Part shown: piece after piece, positions 34,021 to 46,410 of the stretch
Layout: every line of letters starts with the position of its first letter
How positions within the stretch are numbered: position 1 is the stretch's first letter
NCBI GenBank assembly: GCA_025084515.1
Contig: JAJAGP010000049.1
Span: 868,001-932,000, forward strand
DNA: 64,000 nucleotides
DNA from: Ancistrus triradiatus
Lineage: Eukaryota; Chordata; Actinopteri; Siluriformes; Loricariidae
Direction: 5' to 3'
Translations under genes and position numbers: made by a program
The notes under the pieces: model-generated
What the model saw: only the letters and a program-made list of their open reading frames with translations
Databases searched by the model: none
Told to the model about the DNA's origin: nothing

Positions 34021-35135
34021 TGTAAACTCTGTAGGTTTTGCATGAAAAAATCCTGAAATACACTAAAATATGAAACATTCTAATTACAACTGGAATAAAC
34101 TCTGAGCTGGAACAGAACCACACAGGGAAAATAAGTGAAAGCGAAAGTGAGATCCTGCTTCTGTCTTCATTCATTTATTTGAACAATACGGAAAGCATAG
34201 GCAAATAATTTGCTTGCCTCTCCCATTTCAGGGCTAGTAGGGACGCTAGGATTGGCCCACTGCGGAGGTTTATATTTAGGCCCATTTTATCTAGAGCATT
34301 CATCTTAGAAATAGTTTTGGCCCTGCTCGTTCTAGGAACGGTGCATCACTGGCAGCAACATCCGGAATGATATTGAGCCATTTCTAAATGCCTCCCAAAC
34401 AGGTTTTTTGCTTCCCAGGAAATGTGATTTTGCCGGAATAGTTTCATTTGGATACCAATTACAGAGCATTCTGGGATATTGCTGTCTTTTCTTTGCGGCT
34501 GCATTTATTGCACTTCTGACGTGTACATTTGTTCTGGATTTATATTACTGACGCTTTATGAATGCTTAATCTTGAACTGCTGTTTAGTGGCGGATTCATA
34601 AAGTGTGTACTGCCTCAAGTTTGGACCAAATGAATGTTTTGCTGTTTTTTCAAAGACGAAAAAGTGTAAAATGGAAAGGAAAATCCCCAATGATTGATTA
34701 TTGTTCCAACTCTCAAAACTTAATCCACTCAAAAGATTACACCAAGCGCAATTGTTCATGATTTATTCAGATGACAGTAAATACGTTTTTCAGATGTTAT
34801 TTGATTTGCCCTCTGTATTTTTGCTAACTTCTCGTCAAAAACTCTGTAATCACCGTCACTTCTGCACCTCATGAAGTGGCTCCTGGATTTTCAGTCTGCC
34901 TCTCCGCTGGCAACCTTTTCATACTTGGCACTGAGTAAAAACATGGTTTTCTTTTTAAGTTTGTTTGCCCTCTGTGGAACCACAGATCCATTGTATCTGC
35001 TTCTAAAATGTATTGTAATATTAGTAGTAATTAATAATAAATAATATTTGATTAAAGGCTTAAATTTGATGTGTAATTGTACCTCCTAAATCAAATGATG
35101 GTGTTCACACACATACACACACACCCACAAAAAGA
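34021..35135. other. unassigned sequence, no gene seen
   Basis: The block 34220-34530 is repeat-free and balanced in composition. It may be conserved non-coding sequence. No gene is recognised. A short imperfect AC tract lies near 35105. Confidence 0.4.
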
Positions 35136-35430
35136 AAGTCACATCGCTTTTTCGGCGTTTGCCCACAGATGTTGCAGCTGGTCCTTCAGATCCTCCACAC
35201 TCATAGTTTGCCAAAGCTGGTGTCCCAGCTGGTCCCATAAATGCTCGATTGGCAACCGGGCAGGCCAAGGAATTGTTGCAGAGACATTCCTGTGAAACCC
35301 TTGCAGTGTGTGGGAGAGCATTATCCTGCTGAAAAATACCAAACTGACCCTTCTGCAGTCCAAAGAAGCTTGGACAGGAATATTAAAACAACAAGTCTAA
35401 TGGTGGCCTAAGACTTTTGCACAGTGCTGT
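35136..35430 (-). mobile_element. Tc1-like transposon 3' fragment with transposase remnant
   Basis: Minus-strand translation from about 35345 gives FQQDNALPHTARVSQECL, which holds the second catalytic aspartate. After a frameshift near 35265 it gives LPIEHLWDQLGHQL, with the third acidic residue intact. The plus-strand right side ends in CTAATGGTGGCCTAAGACTT (35398), a terminal motif also seen at 13.96, 50.5 and 55.6 kb. The family is the same as or close to the element at 52.9-54.0 kb. N-terminal half absent. Confidence 0.72.
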
Positions 35431-36279
35431 ATGCCCATATAAGTCACATTCTATCATGTTTCACTTTATTCCTTTATTGCTTATTCTAATTCAAGACTCT
35501 ACCAGGAAAGATATTAACAACTTTTCACTGCAAGTTGTACCTTGTATGTGACATTAAATCCATTCAATCCATACAGTGCAAAGCGGCTTTTAATGGATTA
35601 TTAAAATGTGTAGCAATACTGTAAGTCCGACTTAAGTTTTATAAAATCCTAGCTAAGCCACGCTTACAGTTTAAAAGGCTGCGATGTAGATTCTCTCCTA
35701 CTCAGACAAAAAAGCACTTTTTCAAGGTTAGAAGATGTCATCGTGTAGAGCGGCGATTGATAAAAATGACAAACGATTGTGCTTTTACTGTAAGTGAACA
35801 CATACAGATGGGAGCCATTTTATCGGACCTACCTGTTTAATTTAGGCTGATAAGTATTCCACGAGGATGGATGACCACCGAACATTACTGAGGCATTAAA
35901 AGCCCAATTAGTGTGAATGATAGCCTTCATTAGCACTAGCAGGCTGTGAACAACCTATAGGAATGAGCCAGGCATGAATATTTGATGGTGCTGAGTGCTG
36001 CGTTCGCCGCTTCTGAGGATTTGGGAAGGAATTGGTTTTTCTATATCCATTAAGTAAGTACTTACCTCAAGTCTTTAATATTAATGATGATCTAAGACCG
36101 CGTAATGATATTTCTAAAACCATTGAACAGGCAGTTTACTCTAAACTTGGCCTGGCTATTTATTTATTTAAATGTTTGTTAGTTTATTTATTTATGTCGT
36201 GTACTGTAGGTATCTCCTTATTGGTTACGTACATACTGTATATTATTATTTGTTATTGTAAGTCTATTAAAAAAAGATT
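35431..36279. other. unassigned sequence, no gene seen
   Basis: Contains a repeat-free block (35830-36000) with GGCATTAAAAGCCCAATTAG and CCTTCATTAGCACTAGC cores. The plus-strand frame at 36032-36364 is A+T-driven and runs into a SINE, so it is not a gene. Confidence 0.4.
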
Positions 36280-36440
36280 GGGTGGCACTGTACTTGAGTA
36301 TGATAATCCACCATCACAGGGACCCAGGTTCCAGTCCCAATGGTCCCTTTTGCCTGAGTCATGATTGGCTGTGTTGGAGGGAGGGAAGTTCAGTTGGACC
36401 TGTGCACAATGGTGATATACTAATTCATATTTGTAGTCCA
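36280..36440 (+). mobile_element. SINE-like repeat, family 2
   Basis: GGGTGGCACTGTACTTGAGT, a degraded B-box region (CCAGGTTCCAGTCCC), TGATTGGCTGTGTTGGAGGG and AGGGAAGTTCAGTTGGACC follow the order of the copies at 31.3 and 37.7 kb. Non-coding. Confidence 0.5.
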
Positions 36441-36454
36441 TCCCAGTGTTGACA

Positions 36455-36970
36455 TGCGATATAATTAATTACACTTGGCCCGGGGGAGCCATAAATGAAA
36501 ACAAAGCATCTTGACTCATCATGTTAATTAATGTCATAATTGGCCCGATCTAAGACCACCTTTGTTTAGTGACAGGTAATGAAACTAATGACACTTTTGG
36601 GAAAAGGGCAATGAATTGGTAGCTTTGTAGGACTAACAAGCTACCAAAAAATTGCTCCACAATGTCCATCAGCCATCAACATCACTACTTACCTCCTACC
36701 CCAGACCAGCCACTAATACCACGATCTGTGCTGTGGTCTCCGGAGCAGAGGGAGATCAGAACCACTAGGAGATTTGATTCAGCAGGCGAGTCTCTGGAGC
36801 TCCAACTGCATCTCACAAGCCATACATCAGGTCGGCTAATTAGACAACTTAATAGAAGCTGCCAATCTGCAATGGGTTTAAACTAATGCCATCAATAAAG
36901 AGCTCACATTAGAAGGCACGATAAAATCACCCTTGAATCAATTAAGGGAAAATGGGCATTACCAGGAAAT
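36455..36970. other. candidate conserved non-coding element
   Basis: A repeat-free block with dense homeodomain-like cores: TATAATTAATTACACTTG (36460), TGTTAATTAATGTCATAATT (36522), GGCTAATTAGACAACTTAAT (36833) and ATCAATTAAGGG (36937). It also has a CTTTGTTTAG forkhead/SOX-like word. The short open frame at 36662-36886 is unlikely to be coding. Regulatory function is inferred from texture only. Confidence 0.25.
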
Positions 36971-37284
36971 AAAGATAAAGGCAAGGCAAAGAGTGATGAT
37001 TTATCCAATAGATTTGATTAGACTACATTCAACCGGGCTTGGGCATGAGAGGAGAGTCCAGTTTAAGAGTAGTGAGCAGCACCAAAGCTAAGCGTGATCT
37101 TTTTCTTCTACTTAGTAACTCATTTCTAATTTGTGAATACATTTAGAGAACAGCAAAAATACTAACACACTAATAGATTAACTTAGCCTAAGCAGTTCAA
37201 CATCTAAAGTGCGGAAGTAATTTTGAGTGTTTGTTGCACATTTATATCAATATCAGATAAAAGCAGGTGTTAACTGACATGCAA

Positions 37285-37680
37285 TTTGCACAAGAACTGC
37301 AGGAAAAATAGACGGCTGCAAGAAAAGCAGGCAGAAAAACAGACTTCCTAAACAAGCTAATTAAATAATAACTAAATAAATAAACAAACAAGGTAGTTCA
37401 ACTTAGTGTAGGCATAGCCAAATAAAAATAGACGAGGACCCTAAAAGAATAAGCAAATAAGCAAACAAGTCGTTTGTGTGTATCCTCCTACATGAACTAA
37501 CAAAGAATTTAAACAGATAGATAAACAAACACATTAGGAAAGACAAACAAAAGAAGAATAGACTGGAGTCAGTCAAAAAAGCAAATAAACAAACAGATAA
37601 ATAGTAACTGAAGATAAGAAAAAACAAGATCACTAAATAAACAAACAAGCCAAAAACAAGCAAATAAAGTAAATAAGGAA
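37285..37680. repeat. A-rich low-complexity DNA (AAAT/AAAC/AAAG words)
   Basis: Irregular strings of AAATAAAC, AAACAAACA and CAAATAAG with no fixed unit. The minus-strand frame across it reads as a leucine/phenylalanine-rich peptide, a by-product of composition. Confidence 0.75.
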
Positions 37681-37689
37681 CTTTTTTAC

Positions 37690-37860
37690 TTGGCCAGATT
37701 GGTCTTTTATACTAATCCATGCAGACATGTGTAACTGTCTGAGGGAGGGGAGATCAGTCAGGGGATCATCCCTCAGCACCACAACAATCCTTCCAGGACA
37801 TGCTTACTCCTGCACCCTGTGTTTTCCAGGGATAAGCATCATAGCACTAGCAATCCCCAC
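37690..37860 (+). mobile_element. SINE-like repeat, family 2
   Basis: GTGTAACTGTCTGAGGGAGG, GGAGATCAGTCAGGGGATCA, TCCCTCAGCACCACAACAAT and CTGCACCCTGTGTTTTCCAG match the downstream half of the family. The promoter-like head is degraded. Confidence 0.5.
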
Positions 37861-38105
37861 GATAAAATGTAAAATAATAATAGAAATTAATAAATAATAC
37901 ATAAAAAATATAGAAATTAAATAAAAATAAATAAATATCTTCAAAAAATAAATAAAGCAAAAAAAGTATAAAATATATACATATAAATGTATAAAGTACG
38001 TATATTAAATTATTTTAAATAATAAAGTATAAAAAGCAATGACGCATAAATAAAAGAAAAATAGACAAGAAAAATAAAAATAAAAAAATGAAACAATTAA
38101 ACATG
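37861..38105. repeat. A+T low-complexity, (AAAT)n-like
   Basis: Strings of AATAAATAAT and TAAATAAA with irregular spacing, joined directly to the end of the SINE-like repeat. It may be an expanded SINE tail. Confidence 0.75.
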
Positions 38106-39074
38106 ACGACATTGGCAGTATTTATAGCTCACTCCCTCCACTGTGCTCTGTTTATCTTCCGGATCCTGAATATTTATAAAAAGATAATTCTTCCTGATTA
38201 CTGTTGCATATTCTTGCTATGAATTGTCAAACAGCTCAGCTATTTTTCCGACAAAGATACCCACTAAAGACTCTGTCGTATAGCTTACTACTGTTCATGG
38301 ATTATATTTAAATACTCTTATTAAGTACTGTATTGTGTTCCACTGTGTTACCATTCCTCTTTGGATTTGCCGAGCTCTACAGCAGTACCACCAGATGCCA
38401 GGTTTTTTTATTTATTTAGCAGAAAACCTTTCATTTTTGATGCCATTTCCTTAAAATAACCTTTTCTCCTTTTGAAGTATTGGAAGGCATCCCACTGAAA
38501 GTCTTTGTGGATGGGTTGGCTATTCAATTCTTGCATTGTAAAGTAACTTTACCTTTCATCAAAAGCCTGCTTTCTCTACCTGTTATTTCTCACGTATTCT
38601 CCAGACGCCGAGGGAATTTTACAGTCTTTTCTTTTTTATGAACCCTCTTCTCCAAACTCATCATGTCTCTATAATTTCAGTGTAGTCTCCAAATCACTAC
38701 TCTCTAACATGGCAGCATTTGTGTAAAACGTTGAAATGCAGGATTTTTTTTTCCCTTTAGTTAAGTTATCGCACACATTCCCGGAAACCGACGGTGTAGA
38801 AGGCTGGGATGGGCATATGTTATGAAACAGGCTTTCACCAGTGAGTGCTTCCATTTAATGAGAGCTGGATGAATTTCCAGGCTGCAGAAAGGGCAGTTTA
38901 ATGTCAGCGTCTGTTTGGGTGATGTAAGTTTATAAATGGCTAGATCTAAGGCCATCAGAACCACCTTGTTGTCATAGACCGGCTTTCTCCTACAGTTCAC
39001 TAAGTAAACAAGGGAAGAAGGTAATAAAGATACCCAAAGATGAAACAAAACATTATGATCACCTCCCTAAAGAG
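38106..39074. other. unassigned sequence, no gene seen
   Basis: Nothing recognised. The overlapping minus-strand frames at 38669-39048 show no domain. Confidence 0.4.
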
Positions 39075-39215
39075 CTCAGAGCCACCTGTCCAAGACCTCT
39101 GAAGGTGCCCTGTGATGTTTGGAACCAAGACAGCAGGAACAGATCCTTCACGTTGTGAGGTGGAACTGCCTTGGATCGCACTTGTTGTTCCAGCACATCC
39201 CACAGATGCTTGATC
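39075..39215 (-). pseudogene. Tc1-like transposase C-terminal fragment, fourth family
   Basis: Minus-strand translation from about 39215 reads TIKHLWDVLEQQVRS, then PPHN and GTFRGL. This corresponds to the last catalytic motif and C-terminal helix of a Tc1-type transposase. The usual acidic residue in P-I-E-H-L-W is a lysine here. No terminal repeats are visible, so only a 47-residue relic remains. Confidence 0.65.
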
Positions 39216-41946
39216 GTTTTGAGATAAATCTGCTAAATCTTGTTTTTATTAGACCAGCTGTTTATGGCTGGAATGTCCTGAGGTAAAAGACAGATTTTTA
39301 TTTCCTACTATAATTTGTCTGTCATTAAAGAGGACGGACGCCGATCAGAAGTGCGTTCCACAGCGATTACCTGTTTATCAGTAAACAGCATTTCAAGCTC
39401 TGGTTTTGAAGGTAATTTTAATTTATTTCCACTATAAAAGTACTTAAATAACCAATTTAAGGCCTTGATCCAAACCTTCGTACCGTGTCACAATTATCTG
39501 AGCAAACATCCACTTAATATTAAGTGGCTTGGTCGTTCAGGACCCTCTCACTTTGCGACCAAACAAGCTGAAGGTCATATCAGGTGTGATCTGGTCGGAC
39601 CCAGCTGGTTCTTTACCCGGATTAAACGAGGAGCATAATCCTAATCCTGGATCATGAATATCCGTCACGTCTTTCACTCGTGACTTTGCTTTTAAATACC
39701 AGACAGATAGCAGAGCCAGGCAGCAGCACATGGACAAAACCAGAGCATCAGTTTCACCTCACACACACATTTAAAGGATATTTTATATGGACTTAATGAC
39801 AGTTTCATTCACATTAGAGCTTACATTAACCTTAGAACCCGGTCCTGTGTGATGTGACTCCTTATAATTGCCTTGTGCAGTGAAATATTTTATTATCTGG
39901 AAGCAAATATTAGGATACACTATGTGTGTGTCTCAAATGCTATAAATTTTATGACTCACATAAATAAATATCACCTATAAACAGCTCATCTATAAATACT
40001 CTACATTAAATAAAGGTCATCATCTAATAAAGCCGGGTTATAAATGCATTGTATAACCTGGCACGTGCAAGCTAAGCAAAGAAATATAAAAACTGGCACA
40101 CAGGGACCGTGTTTGGATGTGCAAAAGATCTGTAGCCTCAGTCTCTTCTAAAACCCGGCAAACAAACCAAGAAATCAAATGAATAAATAAATGAGGTTAG
40201 ACATACACACAAGAAGAAGAGAGAGCATCCCGTAAACCAACAATCGAATGAATAAATAAATAAATATGGTAGACTAAATAAGTAGAGGCATAATCAAAGG
40301 CTGGACTCAGTAAACAGACAAATACACAAGGCAGATTACATTAGGATTACAAAATCAAACACGAGAATAGACGGGGCCCATTAAAACAAACAAACAAACT
40401 ACAAAACAGAGAGACAGAATTAAATCTTTATTAAGAAAACAGTAAATAGATTAAATTACTAAAACATATAAACTCATAACCAATCAACCAAACAAAAATA
40501 CACAAGGTTGGTATTTTATTAACTGTATTTATACGTTTTAGCAGTGACTAAACGTATATAACCCTATATTTATGCAGAAATATAGACAATTCTAAAGGGT
40601 TCACACACTTTCACACTCCACTGTAAATAAGGTCACAAGTTAGAAACTTAAGAAAAAAAAGCAGTACTAACTAACTAACTAAAATGAATAAATAAATAAA
40701 TAAAGTAGATCACACAAAGACAAATTCAATTAAATATATAGACAGGACCCCTAACACAAAACAGAATAAATCTCTTAAATAAATATTTAAAAATTAATAA
40801 AAAAAATATCTAATTATTAAACACAGAACCAAAAACTAGGTCTGACCCCAACACAAAAAACAAAGATAGACATAAATAAGGCCCAGCAAATTATTAGAGA
40901 AGCATTGAAACACAAACAGAAATATCAGCCATAAATAAATAAATAAATAAATCTTGATGGGCACCAGGTTGTCATGCATTCATTTATTTATCAGGCTTTT
41001 CCACAGTATCCAATCAGATTTAATATTCAGTGCCAACCTCAGATCTACCTGCGTGCTGTTACACGCTGACAGGTGAGGCCGAGGCCCATCCATCCTCTTG
41101 CTGTCATGAGCAGGACCAGAATAATTCAGTTATAGTATTTGCTGAAAGCTGAAACTCCTCACAGTGGAAAGCATCGTTGTGTAAATGGAACATGGCCATG
41201 TTTAAGATCTGTTCGCAGATACAGAGACACTTTCACTCCTGGGATGTCATGAGAGCAAAAACAGAGATGAAAACGATGCGCAGGTTAAAGAAGAAAAATC
41301 CTCCTGGCACTCACTAAAAGGTCAGGTCGGATGAGTGCGACTGTGAACAAAGGAGGAGATTTGTTTCCCCTGATATCAGCCTTACAGGGTTTTTTAGAGC
41401 AGACCTGTAGAGTAACTCCGGCTACCATCTGCTCACCGCGCTCTGTGCGGTTATACAGCTAACACCGCGGCTAATGAGCCCCGCTTAATTAGACGTTTAA
41501 AAACACCTCATGCATCCCCTGTTTGTAATGGGGTTGCTAATGCACCAACTTACATTAGATAGGCATAGATGTTAGATACCATGCATTAGAAATAAAAACA
41601 ATCCCTTATCATAGGACAGTTTGGAAAAGGAAGTGCTTTCTCCCAAAGAAAATGAAAGTGGGAGCAAAATGATAGTCTAGTGCAAAGGTTTGGCCATTCT
41701 TGGTCTAAATGCATTGCTGTAAAAACAATGCATTATAATCCTTTCCTTTTCATGCGGGTCCACCACGAGTCAGTGCTACTACAGATCCAATCCCTGCAAC
41801 TCTGAGACTCGGAAGATGGGAGCCTCTAGTGAGGCAGAACATAGCCACAAATGAAGCAGAGAGGACCAGGGCAGGACCGGCTATGAGAGCCCTCATCAGG
41901 CCCAGTCAGTATGGAACCCAGCAGTTATGATACTTCTCACCAACTA
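39216..41946. other. unassigned sequence with A-rich low-complexity patches
   Basis: 40160-40960 has many AAATAAAT, AAACAAAC and TAAATAAATA runs (for example 40686-40703 and 40935-40953). A repeat-free block at 41385-41560, with GGCTAATGAGCCCCGCTTAA and GACGTTTAAAAACACC, looks like conserved non-coding DNA. No gene is seen. Confidence 0.45.
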
Positions 41947-42804
41947 CAGTGGGGCAAAAAAGTATTTAGTCAGCCACTGATTGTGCAAGTTCTCCTACTT
42001 AGAAAAATGAGAGAGGTCTGTAATTTTCATCATAGCTACACTTCAACTATGAGAGACAAAATGAGGAAAAAAATCCAGGAAATCACATTGTAGGATTTTT
42101 AAAGAATTTAATTGTAAATTATGGTGGAAAATAAGTATTTGGTCAATAAATTTGGTTCAACTCAATACCTTTGATCATTGTCATGCTGGAAGACCCAGCC
42201 ACGTTCCATCTTCAATGCTCTCACTGATAGAAGGAGGTTTTGGCTTAAAATCTCACGATACATGACCCCGTTCATTCTTCCCTTAACACGGATCAGTCGT
42301 CCTGTCCCCTCTGCAGAAAAACAGCCCCAAAGCATGATGTTTCCACCCCCATGCTTCACAGTAGGTATGGTGCAACTCAGAATTCTTCTTCCTCCAAACA
42401 TGGTGAGTTGAGTTTTTACCAAAAAGTTCTATTTTGGTTTCATCTGACCACATGATATTATCCCAATCCTCTTCTGGATCATCTATATGCTCTCTGGCAA
42501 ACTTCAGACGGGCCTGGACATGTACTGGCTTAAGCAGAGGGGCACGCCTGGCACTGCAGGATCTGAGTCCCTCTCTGCGTAGTGTGTTACTGATGGTAGC
42601 CTTTGTTACTTTGGTCCCAGCTCTCTCCGGGTCATTCATCAGGTCCCTCCGTGTAGTTCTGGGATTTTTGCTCACCGTTCTCATGATCATTTTGACCCCT
42701 CTAGTTGAAGTGTACTTATGATGATAATTACAGACCTCTCTCATCTTTCTAAGTAGGAGAACTTGCACAATCAGTGGCTGACTAAATACTTTTTTGTCCC
42801 ACTG
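41947..42804 (-). mobile_element. Tc1 transposon with intact ends, copy 1, internally deleted
   Basis: The element begins CAGTGGGGCAAAAAAGTATT at 41947 and ends with the inverted complement at 42804. It is flanked on both sides by TA (41945-41946 and 42805-42806), the target duplication of Tc1/mariner elements. At 858 bp it is about half the size of an autonomous relative. The transposase is on the minus strand. The left arm in coordinate order carries the 3' side. It shares its termini with 51251-52223. Confidence 0.93.
42165..42700 (-). pseudogene. Tc1 transposase, middle part only
   Basis: The minus-strand frame starts in the terminal repeat. The recognisable protein begins near 42690 with the second helix-turn-helix (around RTVSKNPRTTRRDL). 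It reaches the first catalytic aspartate in MWSDETKIELFG (codon at 42442-42444). A frameshift near 42395 moves the reading to another frame, which continues through GGGNIMLWGCFSAEG to VFQHDND, the second aspartate. Sequence then jumps straight to the terminal region. The N-terminal domain and the third acidic site are both deleted. Confidence 0.88.
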
Positions 42805-42974
42805 TATGTGCTGTTCAATATTTTTTAAGGCTATTTTCGCCATTGTTATTATGACTTGTTATATTCTTAAATATGTTCTCTCTGTTAATATTTATTCAGC
42901 TTCTGTTTATTGAAACCATTACTGTAAACAAATTAATTAGATAACAGTAATTCTTACATATATTATCTAAGCCA

Positions 42975-43175
42975 CCCAAGGAGGCTTTTAGTCTTTGTTC
43001 TCCCAAGTTTATTCCTTATAATGTTCAGGGAGCTTCTCCTTTCCACTGTCACCCAAGGTTTGCTCAGTTTGGGATTGGCCTTAGATGTTAGAAGATCATA
43101 TAAAATCATAACACCGCTTTGAGACAATGCTCCATTTTTAAAAAGTGCTATATAAATAAATCTGACTTGACTTGA
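42975..43175 (-). mobile_element. dispersed repeat C, minus strand
   Basis: The minus strand reads TTTATATAGCACTTTTTAAA, TGGAGCATTGTCTCAAAGCG, CCAATCCCAAACTGAGCAAA, GGTGACAGTGGAAAGGAGAA and CTCC. This is the same order as the insertion at 20483. Non-coding. Confidence 0.65.
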
Positions 43176-45811
43176 CGGAAATGGAAAATCTAATGGAAAA
43201 TCGGTACAGATTCACGATCCCTAACATTCATATCCGTGTATGTGTAAATTTATCACCATTAACTGTATAGTCAGACAGTAGGATACATTAGGATAGATGT
43301 TTTCCAGATGTGATTGACTCACCCATTCTTCTTTTCAGAATAATAAACAAAGCAGATTTGGGTAATATAGTTTATGGCACAATGCATGTGTGTCATTGTT
43401 CAGGATGAATCAGCATCTGTTCCAGCAAGCAGGAAAAAAAACATATACTTTATTACTCTCCTTAATAGGATGTTTGTCTCCCGGGCTTCCTCGTGGCATG
43501 TATTATGAGGTGGACTGTGTATGAAAACTGTATTTATAAAGTGAAGTGAGAAGCTTTTATTCAGAGCAACAGTGTGATGGAGTAACTGTTTCATGAGGAA
43601 TAAACAAGATATCATTGTCTGTTTGAGGAATAGCTAGAGGCACTGCTAACAATTCAGGCCACCATTTTCCTCTTCGTTGCTCCTTGAATCCAATCGCACA
43701 AGTCCTGAATAGTTTGTGGTATCATGTTGGACCGTTCAAAAAGGCGTTCTTCTAGTCGTTTAAGAAATGAGAAATATGTTCTAGCAATGACAGATCTGCT
43801 GTCACAACTCTCAGAAGCAGCAGTAGTCACATCAGTCTCTAAGGGGGTTCCAACAAATTCCCCAATGTGAATAAAGCTCTAAATGAACCACGACATTCCT
43901 TCCGAAGGGAAACCTTTCGGGATTTGTAGTGCAGCATGTAAGCGACGGTACAGGGTCCAGAGAGATTTGCTTGGCTTGAGAGGCTCAAAAACACTGAGTG
44001 ATGCTCAGTGATGCAGGTCACTGGGGGCAGCCATCTCATATTAAAGGTTCACACAAAGACAGATTTGCAAAGCCAGGCCAATATTTGGCCATTCATCCTC
44101 AGAATTGTTCAGGTTCAGCTACAGTTTTGTAGAGCAAGGCAATGATCTTATTCCTTCAAGCCCATCCACAGGTCTTAGGTCAGAGCTCTGACTTGGCCAC
44201 TCCAGGACATTCACCTTTCGATCCATAATCCATATTTTGGCAGCATGTATAGCATTGCTGTAAAGCTGGTCTGTGAACCACCTCCCATATCCAGTGGTCT
44301 AACAGAGTTCTGAAGGTTTTCATCAAGAATTTGAGGATTTTTCCCTTATTATCCCTGACCAGTTGAGGGAAAAACACGCCTACAACATTCAGTTTTAGTC
44401 ATTATGCAGACATTTAGCCAATTAGGTTAATTGGTAGCTCTAACTTTGCCCTGTATGTATGTATGGGGTTGTCTGGATGCGACAGACGATTTGGTTGGGT
44501 GTCGAGCTAGCAGAATCATCCCTATAAAATCCATAACTGCTCCAAAAACAGCAAGAAGACTTTCCGATATGCCACGTAGTATGGGAGGAACTCAAAAGTA
44601 AACTAAACTCAAATGTGACAAAAGGAGAGGATTGTGACATGGCATAATGACTTTGAAGTTGACTCTAGAACTTTCTGCATCGAGTTTCTGCCAGCGATCT
44701 TACCAGGAACGCATATATATTTGAAAACAAATCACGCAGGTGTCTGCACTCAGATGCTTGATCTCAAGCATCTGCCTCGACAGAGCATTTCCTTTTGTTC
44801 CTCTTCGCTGGTACAGTCGGTGTAATGGGGCAGAAAACATGCTGAGATCAGTGAAACACAGACACCGGGGATGGTGAACAGATATACTACTATTTATAAG
44901 ATGTCAAACCCTGTCTCCGTTTGCCAAGTCAATCGGAAATAAACGTGAGATGTGCAGTTGTTTGGAAAATGTCTAAGATTGAAGAGGAATGAGGGGAACT
45001 GCTGAGTTAGCAGTCGTATCGGTTTGGTTTGGGAATGCTTCTTGTGTTGAAGCAAACCAGTCCATAACAGAAGCCGGGCTGACCAGAAGATCTGCTCGAA
45101 TTTCTGTGATGAAAATACTGACACTGCTTGCTTCTTTAAAAAATGGGCAGTTTAAAAAATCTTGCACATACATTTATACTATCTGCTGACAGATGAGAAT
45201 GACCAGAGTGGTTTGAGCTGATAACTCAACAGTAACTCAATTAACCATTCATTATCGTCATGTCAAACCTTGAAGCAGATGGTCTACTGTGGCAAAGAAC
45301 TACACTAGACACTCCTGTCGGCTAGGAAATTAAAACACAGGGAACAGAGTAATCCATTACTAAAACATACAAGATCACAATGTAACATCAGCAAAGAAAC
45401 CAAACTTAAAGACCAGGCAACATGCCCAAGAAAAGATGCAAATAACTTGTCAAAGAGATAAAATACAGAGGATTTAAATTTGCTAACTAGACAGAGCTCA
45501 CAAGCAACATATGGACCTAATTAAGACACGTCAGCTGAAGAGGTATGGAGCGTGATTGGGGTCAGAATCATGTGAGTATAAAGAGAAAAAAAGTGTATAA
45601 GCAATCCAACTATACCACTGAAGCGGCTGTGGCTGTGACAGGGGCACTCCTGGCCTCAACCTCACACCCACAGTGTGTCCTGAACTTGGTGGGATCCCCG
45701 GCAAGGCAAGACATCCAGCACATGCTCCCTCTGTCCTCTATGGCCCCTATGCTTGCACCGGCTTCCTCTCTTGATCTCTCAGGTGGCAAACACTCTTGGT
45801 CCATCCGGTGC
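43176..45811. other. unassigned sequence, no gene seen
   Basis: Short open frames on both strands overlap each other with no domain or splice context. 44040-44400 has the feel of an old dispersed repeat, but I cannot name it. Confidence 0.35.
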
Positions 45812-46003
45812 ACAGGTGGTAGCCTAGCAGTTAAGGTACTGGACTATGGATCAGAAGGTCCAGGGTTCAAATCCCCCCTCTGCCAAGCTACCACTGTTGG
45901 GTCCTTGAGCAAGACCCTTAACCCACAATTGCTTGGACTGTATCGATTGTAAGTCGCTCTGGATAAGGGTGTCTGCTAAATGCTGTAAATGTAAATGTTG
46001 TAA
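45812..46003 (+). mobile_element. full-length tRNA-derived SINE, family 1
   Basis: The head carries an internal polymerase III promoter. The A-box TAGCCTAGCAG is at 45820-45830 and the B-box GTTCAAATC is at 45865-45873, 35 bp apart as in tRNA genes. The body has CCAAGCTACCACTGTTGGGT and CCTTGAGCAAGACCCTTAAC. The 3' tail AAGTCGCTCTGGATAAGGGT, then GTCTGCTAAATGC, is of the type shared with L2-clade LINEs, ending in (TGTAAA)n-like repeats. It is the reference for the partial copies elsewhere in this window. Confidence 0.85.
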
Positions 46004-46079
46004 ATGCACCAGAACTGGGCACACAATGGAACCGACAGCCCTTGCCTCATCTCACCAGGGGCCATATTCTAACCGGATT

Positions 46080-46410
46080 AGCTCGGTGGAAGAGCAATGG
46101 TTTCAGTGCTGAGCTTCCCCACTTTGAATATGACCTCTGGTAAGGTGAGGGCTCTTGGTTACGTTGAGTCCCCAGGTCTGGTGCATGGAGGGCAGAGGAA
46201 GCAGGTACTAGATCCCACCTTGCTGGGGGGCATGACCTCTGGAGAGGTGAGGGCTGTCAGTTATGTTGCATCCCCAGGTCTTGCACGTGGAGACAGGGAG
46301 CAGTAACGGGGTAACACCTGCTGGGGGCCCCGTCTCTGGCAAGGTGATGGCTATGGTTATGTTGCTTACCCATGTCTGGGGTGCCTGAAGGACCAAGAGA
46401 AGAGTTATAG
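46080..46410. repeat. three-copy tandem repeat, about 100-bp unit
   Basis: Units begin near 46130, 46230 and 46328. Shared blocks are GACCTCTGG(T/A)(A/G)AGGTGAGGGCT, GTTA(C/T)GTTG, TCCCCAGGTCT and a GGAG(G/A)CAG end. A weaker partial unit precedes the first. It is relatively G+C-rich for the window. Frames on both strands stay open by chance. Confidence 0.8.

Noticed and set aside
45812..45885. tRNA gene
   Set aside because: A and B boxes are present, but they sit in a SINE with a LINE-type tail, and no cloverleaf stems can be closed.
45545..45952. 135-codon plus-strand open frame
   Set aside because: It runs directly into the tRNA-derived SINE, and its first half lacks any recognisable domain.
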